Source of the DNA: Ectobacillus polymachus
GTDB lineage: Bacteria > Bacillota > Bacilli > Bacillales > Bacillaceae_G
Reading direction: 5' to 3'
DNA: 64,000 nucleotides
Assembly (NCBI RefSeq): GCF_048159605.1
Contig: NZ_JBLREB010000001.1
Location: forward strand, 124,001-188,000
The position numbers and the translations under genes were made by a program. Positions 53,025-62,955 of this stretch are shown here, piece after piece. Numbering within the stretch: position 1 is the stretch's first letter; every line of letters begins with the position of its first letter. The notes under the pieces are model-generated. The model did no database searches and was not told where the DNA came from. It saw only the letters and a program-made list of their open reading frames with translations.

Positions 53025-54614
53025 ATGATCATGATGGAGAATCTACCGTATTTTCTGCTACGGAGTATTGAAAAAAGCCCTGATAAAGTTTATATGCAAT
53101 TTGAAGACGAAAGGATTACGTATCAAGAACTGCATCATCGAATTGGAAAAGGAATAGCGGGCTTTCGTGAATTAGGGATTCAAAAGGGTGACAAGGTTTG
53201 TATGATGATGAATAATGACCCAAATTACGTAGATATTTGGTTTTCCTTATCGTTTATGGGTGCAGTTATTGTTCCCTTAAACGTTCATTTAAAGGGCGAA
53301 GGACTGCAATATATTTTGTCTCACTCAGATTGTAAATTGATTGTTACGGATAAAGAATTTGTATCCAAAATTCAGGCGAGTCTAGCTTTCATAGAAAGGG
53401 ATATTACAATTATTGTTCACGATAACAATGAAAACGCTGACACAAATGATAAAAACATAATCCAGCTGAATCGTATACTGCAAATAAATCATAGCTTTTT
53501 TCCAAATGAAACGATTGATTCTTCTTCGATTAATAGCATCTTATATACATCTGGAACAACCGGGCTGCCAAAAGGGGTAATGCTAAGTCATCATGCATAT
53601 GTTCATTCTGCGCAGTCTTTTGCAGACCTGATGGTAGGTGCACGTGCAGATGATATTTTATATACTGCTCTACCTCTCTTTCATATAAATGCCGAGGCCC
53701 ATACTGTGCTTGGTTCTATTCATGCTAATGCTACGATTGCCCTTGGAAAACGATTTAGTGCTTCAAAGTTTTGGGACGAAATTCGCTATCATGGTGCTAC
53801 CATCTTTAATTCACTAGGATCTATGATTCCTATACTCTGTAAACAGCCTGAAACAGAAAATGATTCTATCAATCCAGCAAGAATAACAGCCTGCGCTGCT
53901 ACACCGAAAGAGTTTTGGAAAGTATTTGAGGAGAGATTTGCTGTACGTATTGTCGAGGGATATGGATTAACGGAGACAACTGGTTTTTGTGTAGCAAATT
54001 CGAATCCAATTCCTACTCTATCATCCATTGGAAAACCGTATTCTTACGTAGATACAAAAATTGTGAATGAACAAGGGGAAGAAGTTCCGATTGGTCAAAT
54101 AGGGGAAATTGTGATTCGTTCATCTGCCTCACATACCTTTATGGAAGGCTATTATAAAATGCCGGATAAGACAGAAGAGTCTATTAAAGAAGGCTGGTTT
54201 CATACAGGGGATCGCGGTTATCAAGATGAAAATGGATTTTTATATTTTTGTGATCGGATTAAACAGTGTATTCGCCGAAGAGGAGAAAATATTTCCTCCT
54301 GGGAAATTGAAACGGTTATGAATCACCATCCAAAGGTGCTTGAATCCGCGGCGATTGGTGTTCCATCTGAAGTAGGGGAAGAAGATGTGAAACTATATGT
54401 CATTTTGAAGAAGGACGAAATGATGACCTATGAAGAGGTTTTGGATTGGTGTCAAGAACGAATGGCGTATTTCATGGTACCTCGCTATGTTGAGTTTAGC
54501 GAATCCTTTCCTAAAACAGCAACAGAACGAATTCAGAAGTTTAAGCTGAAAGAAGAAGGAATTGGAGATGCGTGGGATCGTGAAAAGGCAGGGTATGAAA
54601 TTACTAAGCGCTAG
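53025..54614 (+). CDS. AMP-forming acyl-CoA synthetase (CaiC-like)
   Basis: ANL-superfamily ligase of about 530 residues. AMP/P-loop motif YTSGTTGLPKGVMLSH, A5 motif EGYGLTETTG, A7 GWFHTGDRGYQDENGF, and hinge region FCDRIKQCIRRRGENISSWEIE with the catalytic Lys near the C-terminus (ERIQKFKL). Start ATG 53025 (or 53031/53034), since the sigma-54 start lies at about 52975; AGGAAAGGGGA precedes. It activates a carboxylate to its CoA ester. The layout is closest to crotonobetaine/carnitine-CoA ligases or short-chain acid ligases. Followed by a GntP-type permease, so uptake and activation of one acid is likely. Confidence 0.87.
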   Translation: MIMMENLPYFLLRSIEKSPDKVYMQFEDERITYQELHHRIGKGIAGFRELGIQKGDKVCMMMNNDPNYVDIWFSLSFMGAVIVPLNVHLKGEGLQYILSHSDCKLIVTDKEFVSKIQASLAFIERDITIIVHDNNENADTNDKNIIQLNRILQINHSFFPNETIDSSSINSILYTSGTTGLPKGVMLSHHAYVHSAQSFADLMVGARADDILYTALPLFHINAEAHTVLGSIHANATIALGKRFSASKFWDEIRYHGATIFNSLGSMIPILCKQPETENDSINPARITACAATPKEFWKVFEERFAVRIVEGYGLTETTGFCVANSNPIPTLSSIGKPYSYVDTKIVNEQGEEVPIGQIGEIVIRSSASHTFMEGYYKMPDKTEESIKEGWFHTGDRGYQDENGFLYFCDRIKQCIRRRGENISSWEIETVMNHHPKVLESAAIGVPSEVGEEDVKLYVILKKDEMMTYEEVLDWCQERMAYFMVPRYVEFSESFPKTATERIQKFKLKEEGIGDAWDREKAGYEITKR

Positions 54615-54631
54615 GATAGGGGGAGAAAGAT

Positions 54632-56077
54632 ATGATGAATTTATTGATTGTATTGCTTGCACTCGGTTTACTAATATTTTTAGCATACCGAGGGTTTTCA
54701 GTTATTTTATTTGCTCCGTTATGTGCCCTGCTCGCTGTATGTCTAACCAATCCGGAGCAAGTACTTCCGTTTTTTTCGAATGTGTTTATGGTAAAGATGG
54801 TTGGATTTATTAAACAATATTTTCCTGTGTTTTTACTTGGAGCTATATTCGGAAAAATAGTAGAAGTAACAGGGATAGCCGAAAAAATTGCAAAGGTCAT
54901 TGTCCGTTTCATAGGAGCGAAACGAGCCATTCTTTCTATTGTATTAATGGGAGCAATTTTAACTTATAGCGGGGTAAGCTTGTTTGTAGCCGTATTTGCG
55001 ATTTATCCGTTTGCGGCACAGCTTTTTCGCGAAGCAAATATCCCAAAACGATTGATTCCAGCTACCATTGCTTTTAGTGCTTTTACATTTTCAATGGATT
55101 CACTGCCCGGTTCTCCTCAGATTCAAAATGTAATACCAACTACATTTTTCAAAACGACGATTTATGCTGCGCCAACACTTGGGATGATTGGAGCACTCTT
55201 CATCTTTACCGTAGGAATGCTGTATTTAGAACGATGCCGAAAGAAGGCTGCTGCAAGGGGAGAAGGCTATTATAGAAATTCGTCTGAAGCAGAGGCGGAA
55301 ATGGCAGCAACAGTTAGCGTAGAACAGCTACCCCAAACAAGAGCTGCTGCTAGAGAAGCGATTACAATTGAACACTGGATTGCATTTCTTCCCCTTATTT
55401 TAGTTGGGGTTATGAATAAAGTATTTACCTTGTTCATTCCAGTATGGTATGCAAAAGGATTTGATTTTGCAGAAATTGGGCTTAAGGATCTTGGTAAAAT
55501 CGATATGTCGCAAGTGTTAGGAATATGGTCCGTAGAGCTGGCGCTTCTGTTTGGCATATTGTCTGCTGTCATACTAAATTTTCAAGCAGTTCGAGAACAC
55601 TTTCAAACGATTACAAATGTTGGGGTAAGCGGTTCGATTCTTGCAGCGATGAATACGGCAGCTGAATATGGCTTCGGTGCCGTCATTGCAGCACTTCCTG
55701 GCTTTGTGATGATTCAACAATATTTAACGGGAACCTTTTCAAATCCTATTATTAGTGGAGCAGTCATGACCAATATCTTATGTGGATTAACGGGATCAGG
55801 ATCCGGCGGCATGAGCATTACACTTGGACTTATGGCAGAAAAGTATATCGAATCCGCAGCCCATTTTCATATTCCATTAGACGTTTTGCATCGTGTTATT
55901 GCTATGGCAGCCGGAGGTATGGATACGCTGCCGCATAATGGAGCTGTTATTACATTACTTGCTGTTACAGGCTTGACACATAGAGAAGCGTATAAAGAAA
56001 TTTTCGGAATTACTATTATTAAGACGCTGGCGGTGTTCGTGGTGATTGGTTGCTATACGCTTTTCTCCATTGTGTAA
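54632..56077 (+). CDS. GntP-family permease (hydroxy acid/gluconate type)
   Basis: A 481-residue membrane transporter with about 12 helices. The family pattern appears in SGVSLFVAVFAIYPFAAQLFREANIPKRLIPATIAFSAFTFSMDSLPGSPQIQN (given as landmark SMDSLPGSPQIQN), CGLTGSGSGGMSI, and GGMDTLPHNGAVITLL near the C-terminus. Members carry gluconate, D-hydroxybutyrate and similar acids with protons. AGGGGGAGAAAG precedes ATG 54632, 17 bp after the ligase stop: one operon under sigma-54 control. Confidence 0.87.
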   Translation: MMNLLIVLLALGLLIFLAYRGFSVILFAPLCALLAVCLTNPEQVLPFFSNVFMVKMVGFIKQYFPVFLLGAIFGKIVEVTGIAEKIAKVIVRFIGAKRAILSIVLMGAILTYSGVSLFVAVFAIYPFAAQLFREANIPKRLIPATIAFSAFTFSMDSLPGSPQIQNVIPTTFFKTTIYAAPTLGMIGALFIFTVGMLYLERCRKKAAARGEGYYRNSSEAEAEMAATVSVEQLPQTRAAAREAITIEHWIAFLPLILVGVMNKVFTLFIPVWYAKGFDFAEIGLKDLGKIDMSQVLGIWSVELALLFGILSAVILNFQAVREHFQTITNVGVSGSILAAMNTAAEYGFGAVIAALPGFVMIQQYLTGTFSNPIISGAVMTNILCGLTGSGSGGMSITLGLMAEKYIESAAHFHIPLDVLHRVIAMAAGGMDTLPHNGAVITLLAVTGLTHREAYKEIFGITIIKTLAVFVVIGCYTLFSIV

Positions 56078-56103
56078 GAATGTTAGATTATTCGTAATAT
56101 ATA

Positions 56104-56153
56104 AAAGGAGAGCACATAGTATATATGACTACTATGTGCTCTCCTTTATTTTA
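56104..56153. terminator. Strong terminator of the ligase/permease operon, probably bidirectional
   Basis: AAAGGAGAGCACATAGTA / TACTATGTGCTCTCCTTT, 18-bp perfect stem, with A-rich and T-rich flanks. The convergent P450 gene ends just beyond. Confidence 0.92.
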
Positions 56154-56168
56154 TAAAATTGATGCCAA

Positions 56169-57389
56169 TTAAAACGCAATAGGCAATTCTGTTAATCCCC
56201 TCATTAAATAAGTTGGACGCCAATGTAGTGTTTCTGGATCTGTATTTAGATGTAGATTCGGCATTCTTTGAATCAGGGTTTGAATGGCAATTTGACCTTC
56301 AAGTCGGGCCAATGGGGCACCTAGACAATAGTGAATTCCCATTCCGAAGGCAAGATGACGATTGTTATTTCTAGTGATATCAAAAATATCCGGATTTTCA
56401 AATTGCATCTCATCGCGGTTGGCAGATGCTAAAGCTACTACTACAGCATCTCCTTTTTGTATTAACTTTTCGCGTATTTGAATATCTTCGTTAGCCCATC
56501 GATTTGTCGCTAACTCAACAGGTCCATAGAAACGTAGTATTTCTTCAATAGCGGATGAAATAAGGTCTGGATTTTGCTTAAGTTTCTCCAGTTGTTTAGG
56601 ATGCTGTAGCAATGCCAATACACCGTTTCCAATCAAGTTAACTGTTGTTTCGTGTCCGGCAATAATCAACAAAAAGATCATAGAATACAATTCTTTTTCC
56701 GTAAGTTTTTCACCTTCAGCCTCGGCATGAACCAAAGCGCTAATAAGATCTTCCCCTGATTCATTCCGGCGCTCTTCAATTAAATTTCTAATGTATTGAA
56801 CAAAGGACTGTAGCGCTGGAAGGGCTTGCTGGATTTTCTCTGGGAGGTTAACGGTATCAACTAAAGTGTTAGACCATTCTCGAAATCTATCACGATCAGT
56901 TTCACGAATTCCTAACATTTCACAAATTACAATAATAGGTAAGGGGAATGCAAACTCTTCAATTAGATTTATATTTCCTTTGTTTTGGAATCCATCGAGT
57001 AAAGAATCAGCAATCTCTTGAATTCGAATGCGTAACCCCTCAATCATTTTTGGAGTGAAAGCCTTATGAACTAAGTTACGTAAACGGTCATGATCAGGAG
57101 GATCAGAATTTAGCATATGATTTAGGAGTACATCTCTTTCTAGAATTGGAATCATTTTGTTCAGTTGTTCAGGACTTAAAAGAGTATGAGGATTTTTAAT
57201 AAACCGATTATCTCTTAATACTTGCAAAGAATCATCGTATCGAGTAATAAGCCAAGAAGTTTGACCGTTAGGAAGGGTGAAACGATAAACGGGATCAACC
57301 TCCCTTAGTTTTGCGTAAAAGGAATAGGCTGTTTTTTTAAATTCAGCAGAAAACAAATCTAATTGAGGTGTTTCATGGTTTAGATTCAT
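56169..57389 (-). CDS. Cytochrome P450 (CYP107-like)
   Basis: Heme monooxygenase of 406 residues from ATG 57389. That codon has AAAAGGGAG upstream, whereas ATG 57407 overlaps this site. I-helix AGHETT, K-helix ExxR (EILR), and heme-binding FGMGIHYCLGAPLARLE with the cysteine ligand. No membrane anchor, so it is a soluble bacterial class I enzyme that needs a separate ferredoxin, not found here. Similar to CYP107 enzymes of Bacillus (PksS/BioI relatives). Substrate unknown. Confidence 0.9.
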   Translation of the reverse strand: MNLNHETPQLDLFSAEFKKTAYSFYAKLREVDPVYRFTLPNGQTSWLITRYDDSLQVLRDNRFIKNPHTLLSPEQLNKMIPILERDVLLNHMLNSDPPDHDRLRNLVHKAFTPKMIEGLRIRIQEIADSLLDGFQNKGNINLIEEFAFPLPIIVICEMLGIRETDRDRFREWSNTLVDTVNLPEKIQQALPALQSFVQYIRNLIEERRNESGEDLISALVHAEAEGEKLTEKELYSMIFLLIIAGHETTVNLIGNGVLALLQHPKQLEKLKQNPDLISSAIEEILRFYGPVELATNRWANEDIQIREKLIQKGDAVVVALASANRDEMQFENPDIFDITRNNNRHLAFGMGIHYCLGAPLARLEGQIAIQTLIQRMPNLHLNTDPETLHWRPTYLMRGLTELPIAF

Positions 57390-57560
57390 ACCTTGCTCCC
57401 TTTTCATAACTTTAATTGAAAATGCAGGTACAACTTCATTCCATGTTCATTTACACAGATTGCTTACAACGTTATTATAACTACTGATCGAAGGAGATGG
57501 AAATAAATTCAAAAAAATTACGTTAGTTTTGTTCATGTTTTTTTCTTTTTATTAATGAAG

Positions 57561-58016
57561 CTATGATTTAGTTGTCATAATAATAGAGCGTGGGTAAAAT
57601 CCCAATTTCTGATAAAATAAAACTGCTTCATTCCCGTATACGACTGTTAGTTCAATGTCACTTATATGTTTTTCCTTAAACCATTCCATTGCACTACTCA
57701 TTAATGTGACACCTAATCCATTTCTTCGATATTTTTCATCAACAAATAGAACTTCAATCTTCCCGTTTTCTTTTTTGCTATATGCTATGCAAAACCCTAT
57801 TATGTTATTTGTTTCTGAATCAATCAGTAGTTCAATCCTGTATTCTCCAGATATTGAATTTTCTCGATACTTCTCAATACGTTCTTCGAAGGTGATTCTT
57901 GGATAATCACCAGCAAAATATGTTGATTTACTATTATGGTATTCGTGTAATTTATCTAGTGGTTTTCTTATTATTTCTATTTCATCTAGAGTTATCTGTT
58001 TTTTAATAATATCCAT
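57561..58016 (-). CDS. GNAT acetyltransferase
   Basis: A 151-residue acetyltransferase with motif A LFVDEKYRRNGLGVTLMSSAMEWF and C-terminal YGNEAVLFYQKLGFYPRSIIM. GGGAGATG precedes ATG 58016. Stand-alone; substrate unknown. Confidence 0.85.
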   Translation of the reverse strand: MDIIKKQITLDEIEIIRKPLDKLHEYHNSKSTYFAGDYPRITFEERIEKYRENSISGEYRIELLIDSETNNIIGFCIAYSKKENGKIEVLFVDEKYRRNGLGVTLMSSAMEWFKEKHISDIELTVVYGNEAVLFYQKLGFYPRSIIMTTKS

Positions 58017-58225
58017 ACTTCAACATCTCCCATCATATATATTTATTTACATACAGGCACGATTGCCTAGTTTAAAGTGTACTCTTTGTGATATTAAAAA
58101 AACCTAGGTAGATTCGTTAATATAGTTTTCTAGAAATTCCCTCTAAACCCTTGACTTATATGCTTCATTTTTAATAAAATTAATTTTCAACTGTAAATTT
58201 CAACGAATAGGAGGGAATTACAGAA

Positions 58226-60334
58226 ATGAACGAAATATTCGAGCAAGAACTAGAGAAATTAAATCATACGCTTTCGCAAATTAATTACCAATTGCATAAG
58301 CTAGAGAGTATTCCAGTTTACCACGGATCAGGTTTTACAGAACAAGTACTTGAAACGATGCGAGAATCGAGTCGGCAAAGACTTCGAATCGCCAATCAGG
58401 AACCCTATTTTGGACGTTTAGATTTTCAAGAAGAAGGACATGTACAGCCAACTCCGATTTACATTGGTAAAGTTGGTGCTTCTAATGAAGAAACGCAGCA
58501 ACCAATCGTTATAGATTGGCGAGCGCCCGTTGCAAGTATGTTTTATTCCTTTACTGGAGGAGAGGACGCAGCTTTTTATGATTCTTCAGAAGGAAGAGTG
58601 GAAGGAATTGTTTACTTAAAACGTAACATTGCGATTCGAAAGCAAATATTAGAACGTGTTGTTGATACATATGTAAGGGGAAGTGAAGATCTATCCTTAT
58701 CAGATGATTTTCTTCTCTATCGTTTAGGGGAAAATAAAGATAACAAATTAAAAGACATTGTTTCAACGATTCAAGCAGAACAAAATGATATTATTCGTGC
58801 TGAAAAAAATGTTCCTCTTATTATTCAAGGGGTTGCAGGTAGTGGAAAAACAACGATTGCCTTGCATCGGCTTGCTTTTTTAATTTATCAATTTCATGAG
58901 CAGCTGAGCGCGGAGAAAATGATTGTGTTTGCACCTAATAGTATCTTTCTTGATTATATTTCTAGCGTATTACCAGAACTTGGTGTTGGGGATATTCATC
59001 AAACTACATTTCAAGACTGGGCACTGCAGACTTTAGAAAATATTGTTTCTGTACAAAACACGGATAAACAACTACAACAAGCATTCTCTATTCATAAAGC
59101 TAAAGATGAGATAATGGCTGGAAAATTAAAAGGATCAATCGAGTTTCAAATCTTTATCAAGCAAAGTCTGTCGGGCTACGAGAAAAGCGTAGTGCCAACG
59201 AAAGATTTTGAGCCTTGGGATCATTCGGTATTGCAAGGAACGATAATCCGCCAGTGGTTTGAAACAGAATATAAACACTATCCAGTTGGAAAGCGAAGAG
59301 AGCGAATTGTTGCTCGTATGAAGCGTTGGATTGAGCTGAAACTTAAGATGATTGCAGACCCGAATAAAAAGAAGTTACTAAAAAAACAAGCAACGCAAAG
59401 ACTTAATGCTTATTTAAAATCTTGGCCTAAGGTGAATGCATTATCTTTTTACGGTATGGTAATGAAACAAGAAGATATTTTACGTGTGTTGCCAGCTGAA
59501 CTTGTAAAAGAAACAGCCAAAAACTGTAGAAAAAAAGAAGTTGCACTAGAAGATTTAGCACCACTTATTTATATTCATCACTATCTAGAGGGAATCACAC
59601 TTGGGCAAAAATTTCATCATGTTGTGATTGATGAAGCGCAAGATTTCTCACCATTTCAACTTTCCATTTTAAAAGAAATAACATTAGGAAATTCTTTTAC
59701 GATTTTAGGTGATTTATCACAAGCCATTCATGAGTATCAAGGAATTGACGATTGGCAGCAGTTTCAAGATGTATTTGATCACCAGGCGCAGTATTTTGAA
59801 TTAACGAGAAGCTATCGCTCAACAAAAGAGATTATATCTTTTGCAAATGAAGTGATTCAAAATGCCAATATTCCTGTAGGGCTTGCTAATCCTGTTTTTC
59901 GCAGCGGCGAAAGTGTAAAAATTACCTCAACAAATGATCAATTTCAATCTGTCTTATCTACTGTAAAAACCATGCAAGAACAACAGGTAAAAACGATTGC
60001 CATTGTCGGGCGAACGGAGGAAGAGTGCCGTGAAATATACGACAAACTCACAGAAGCTGGTATTTCTACAAATATAATAGAAGCAAAGCTAAGTAAATAT
60101 GAAGGCGGTATTTCAGTCGTTCCTGTTTATTTAGCAAAAGGATTAGAATTCGACGCAGTCCTACTTATCGATGTAGATGAGGCTCACTACAAACAATCAA
60201 AACAAGATGCCAAGTTGCTATATGTCGGATGTACCCGCGCGCTCCATGACTTACGGATTTTTTATTCCGGGACATGTTCACCTTTAATTCAGCAAATTCC
60301 AAGAGAATTGTATGAAGAAAGGATAGATGTTTAA
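58226..60334 (+). CDS. helD: RNA polymerase recycling motor HelD (UvrD/Rep-like ATPase)
   Basis: Superfamily-1 helicase-like protein of 702 residues, somewhat shorter than B. subtilis HelD. N-terminal antiparallel coiled coil (about 1-60) would enter the polymerase secondary channel. A YFGRLDF...YIGK...IDWRAPVASMFY segment follows, then Walker A GVAGSGKTT (about residue 205), Walker B/DEAQDF, the RSYRST motif, and C-terminal motifs including LLYVGCTRA. It frees stalled RNA polymerase from nucleic acid. GGAGGGAA precedes ATG 58226. Confidence 0.9.
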   Translation: MNEIFEQELEKLNHTLSQINYQLHKLESIPVYHGSGFTEQVLETMRESSRQRLRIANQEPYFGRLDFQEEGHVQPTPIYIGKVGASNEETQQPIVIDWRAPVASMFYSFTGGEDAAFYDSSEGRVEGIVYLKRNIAIRKQILERVVDTYVRGSEDLSLSDDFLLYRLGENKDNKLKDIVSTIQAEQNDIIRAEKNVPLIIQGVAGSGKTTIALHRLAFLIYQFHEQLSAEKMIVFAPNSIFLDYISSVLPELGVGDIHQTTFQDWALQTLENIVSVQNTDKQLQQAFSIHKAKDEIMAGKLKGSIEFQIFIKQSLSGYEKSVVPTKDFEPWDHSVLQGTIIRQWFETEYKHYPVGKRRERIVARMKRWIELKLKMIADPNKKKLLKKQATQRLNAYLKSWPKVNALSFYGMVMKQEDILRVLPAELVKETAKNCRKKEVALEDLAPLIYIHHYLEGITLGQKFHHVVIDEAQDFSPFQLSILKEITLGNSFTILGDLSQAIHEYQGIDDWQQFQDVFDHQAQYFELTRSYRSTKEIISFANEVIQNANIPVGLANPVFRSGESVKITSTNDQFQSVLSTVKTMQEQQVKTIAIVGRTEEECREIYDKLTEAGISTNIIEAKLSKYEGGISVVPVYLAKGLEFDAVLLIDVDEAHYKQSKQDAKLLYVGCTRALHDLRIFYSGTCSPLIQQIPRELYEERIDV

Positions 60335-60350
60335 TTCAACAGAAAGGAAA

Positions 60351-60390
60351 AGCTATAATTCTGACAGCACTACTTTTAGAATTATAGCTA
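60351..60390. terminator. Stem-loop between convergent helD and thrS
   Basis: AGCTATAATTCT / AGAATTATAGCT, perfect 12-bp stem without a clear T run. Confidence 0.5.
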
Positions 60391-60401
60391 GTATTCCTCT
60401 G

Positions 60402-62321
60402 TTACTTACTACGTTTTTTTATTTGTTGTACTATGTTCTTTTTAAAATCCTCAAATGGAACACTTTCTGATTGTTGATCCCCGTACTTTCTAATATTGAC
60501 CGTATTTTCTTTTACTTCATTATCTCCTAACACTAGCATATAGGGGATTTTTTGCATCTGTGCTTCTCTTATTTTGTACCCTAGCTTTTCATCCCTGTTG
60601 TCCATTTTCACTCTTACACCTAATGACTTCAGCTCCGACTGAATCTTTAAACAGTAGTCCAAGTGAACTTGTGAAACAGGGATAATTTCTACTTGTATCG
60701 GTGCAAGCCAAACAGGGAAAGCGCCAGCATAATGTTCGATTAATATACCAAAGAAACGATCAATCGATCCAAAAATAGCCCGATGAATCACAACAGGGCG
60801 TACTTTTTCATTCTTTTCATTAATATAAGTCAAATCAAATTTTTCTGGCATCTGAAAATCAAGTTGGATTGTTCCACATTGATGACTCCGTTTTAAGGCA
60901 TCTTTAATATGGAAATCAATTTTCGGTCCATAAAATGCCCCGTCACCTTCGTTTATGCGATAGCTGATTTCTAATTTTTCAAGTACATTCTGTAATGCTC
61001 CTTCAGAAATATCCCAAAGGTTATCCTCACCCAATGAATCCTCTGGACGAGTCGAAAGCTCTACCGAATATTCGAAACCAAAAGTGCGATATACTTGGTC
61101 AATGAGAGAAAATACCTGTTTTATTTCACTTTCAATTTGATCCTCTCGAACAAAGATATGAGCATCATCCTGACAAAAAGTCCGAACACGCAGCATTCCA
61201 TTTAAAGCACCGCTATATTCATGACGGTGAACTTGACCGAACTCAGCTAAACGAATCGGTAAATCTCGATAAGAGTACAGATTGTTTTTAAAGATAAGCA
61301 TATGACCTGGACAATTCATTGGTTTCAGCGCAAATTTTGTATGATCGACTTCGGAAAAGTACATATTTTCATGGTAATGATCCCAGTGACCCGATTGCTC
61401 CCATAACCGTTGGTTCATCATAAATGGCGTACGAACCTCATCATAATTGGCACTACTTTGCAGTTCACGAGAAAAGTTTTCTAACTCATTTCTAATAATT
61501 TGCCCATTTGGTAAATAAAATGGCATTCCCGGTGCTTCCTCGGAAAACATAAATAACTCCAATTGTTTTCCTAACTTACGGTGATCTCGCACTGCAGCTT
61601 CTTTTAAAAACTTTAGATACTCTTGTAAGTCCTTTTTCTTTGTAAATGCCACTCCATAAATTCGTTGAAGAACTTCGTTTTCACTATCACCTCGCCAATA
61701 CGCACCAGATACGTGAGTCAATTGAAATGCCTTTATAAAGCCAGTAGAGGGAAGGTGAGAACCACGACAAAGATCAATAAACTCGCCTTGTTGATAAAGC
61801 GTTATTTTTTCATCCTTTGGAATGTCCTTTAATATTTCTAATTTGAATGGCTCACCTTTCACTTCGAATAACATTTCAGCATCTTCATACGAAACATCCA
61901 TTCGTTTGATTTCTAAATTCTCATTGATGATGTTTTCCATCTCTTTTTCAATAGCGTGTAAGTCATCGGAAGTCAAACTATGTTCGAGTTTTACATCATA
62001 GTAAAATCCATCTTCAATAACTGGTCCTATCCCCAATTTCACATTCCCATAAAGTCGCTTCACGGCTTGTGCCAAGACATGTGCCGCTGAATGTCTTAAA
62101 ATATGCAATCCTTCTTCTGAATCTAGAGTTAAAACAGAGAGTTTCGCATCCTGTTCGAGCTTGTAGCTTATATCGACCAGTTGTTCATCAACTTTCCCTG
62201 CTACTGCTTGTTTTCTTAGACTTGAGCTAATGGACTCAGCTACATTTGCCACTGTAATGCCTTTTGAAAATTCCTTTATTCTTCCATCAGGAAATTGAAT
62301 TTTAATCAATTCTTCACTCAT
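60402..62321 (-). CDS. thrS: Threonyl-tRNA synthetase (ThrZ-like, tandem T-box control)
   Basis: Class II synthetase of 639 residues. TGS domain (1-65), editing domain with HxxxH (LRHSAAHVLAQA), then the catalytic core. That has the zinc-site residues around LKPMNCPGHM (Cys) and later HRA, motif 2 FGQVHRHEYSGALNGMLRVRTF followed by QDDAHIF, and a C-terminal anticodon-binding domain. AAAGGAG precedes ATG 62321. Two T-box leaders lie upstream. Multiple leaders are the hallmark of the B. subtilis thrZ gene, the starvation-induced second enzyme, so this is probably the thrZ counterpart. Confidence 0.93.
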   Translation of the reverse strand: MSEELIKIQFPDGRIKEFSKGITVANVAESISSSLRKQAVAGKVDEQLVDISYKLEQDAKLSVLTLDSEEGLHILRHSAAHVLAQAVKRLYGNVKLGIGPVIEDGFYYDVKLEHSLTSDDLHAIEKEMENIINENLEIKRMDVSYEDAEMLFEVKGEPFKLEILKDIPKDEKITLYQQGEFIDLCRGSHLPSTGFIKAFQLTHVSGAYWRGDSENEVLQRIYGVAFTKKKDLQEYLKFLKEAAVRDHRKLGKQLELFMFSEEAPGMPFYLPNGQIIRNELENFSRELQSSANYDEVRTPFMMNQRLWEQSGHWDHYHENMYFSEVDHTKFALKPMNCPGHMLIFKNNLYSYRDLPIRLAEFGQVHRHEYSGALNGMLRVRTFCQDDAHIFVREDQIESEIKQVFSLIDQVYRTFGFEYSVELSTRPEDSLGEDNLWDISEGALQNVLEKLEISYRINEGDGAFYGPKIDFHIKDALKRSHQCGTIQLDFQMPEKFDLTYINEKNEKVRPVVIHRAIFGSIDRFFGILIEHYAGAFPVWLAPIQVEIIPVSQVHLDYCLKIQSELKSLGVRVKMDNRDEKLGYKIREAQMQKIPYMLVLGDNEVKENTVNIRKYGDQQSESVPFEDFKKNIVQQIKKRSK

Positions 62322-62342
62322 AGCTTTAACACTCCTTTAAAG

Positions 62343-62600
62343 TAAAATAAAAAAACACACGCATCCCTAAAGAAGGGACGAGTGTGTTTAACCCGTGGTT
62401 CCACCCAAATTCCCATAAGCTAAAAAAGAAAAACTTATGACTCTGGTGCTTGTAACGTAGCATGGACGGTATTGGATACTAGTTTCCCCAATACAGCTCA
62501 AAGGCGGTAAATTACTTTCCTAAGCTAGGAAGATCGCAGCTATCCTTCCCTCTCTGAAAACCGTAAAAATAATTCATGTCCTTTTCATCGCAATTATTAT
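62343..62600 (-). promoter_or_regulatory. T-box riboswitch, gene-proximal
   Basis: Minus strand. T-box core TGGGTGGAACCACGGGT (62391-62407), then a terminator hairpin ACACTCGTCCC...GGGATGCGTGT with seven Ts (62349-62390). Stem I lies at the upstream end, with an AGAGAGGGAAGGATAGC element. A conserved ATTTACCGCC in stem I fits a threonine ACC specifier. Uncharged tRNA-Thr would favour antitermination. Confidence 0.92.
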
Positions 62601-62611
62601 TTTCTTGTAAA

Positions 62612-62862
62612 ACAAAAAACACACGCATCCCTAAAAAAGGGACGAGTGTGTTATAACCCGTGGTTCCACCCAAATTCCCATAAGTTAAAAAGATAACTTA
62701 CGGCTCTGGTGCTGTAACGTAGCATAGACGATATCAGATACTAAAGTTCCCTGATATAGCTTAAAGGCGGTAAATTATTTCCCTAAGCTAGGAAGATCGC
62801 AGCTATCCTTCCCTCTCTGAAAACCGTAAAAATAATTCGTGTCCTTATCATTGCTTATTAAA
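62612..62862 (-). promoter_or_regulatory. T-box riboswitch, gene-distal copy
   Basis: Nearly the same sequence as the proximal leader. T-box core (62656-62672), its own terminator (62615-62652), AGAGAGGGAAGGATAGC and TTTACCGCC. Both must read through for transcription to reach the synthetase gene, which gives tighter, graded control. Confidence 0.92.
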
Positions 62863-62955
62863 ATTTAAATAGTTATTTTAGATTATTTTACATACTACAA
62901 TAAAGTTCCTTAAATAGCAATATTTTATTCCAAAAGGAGTGTATGAATTAAGCAA

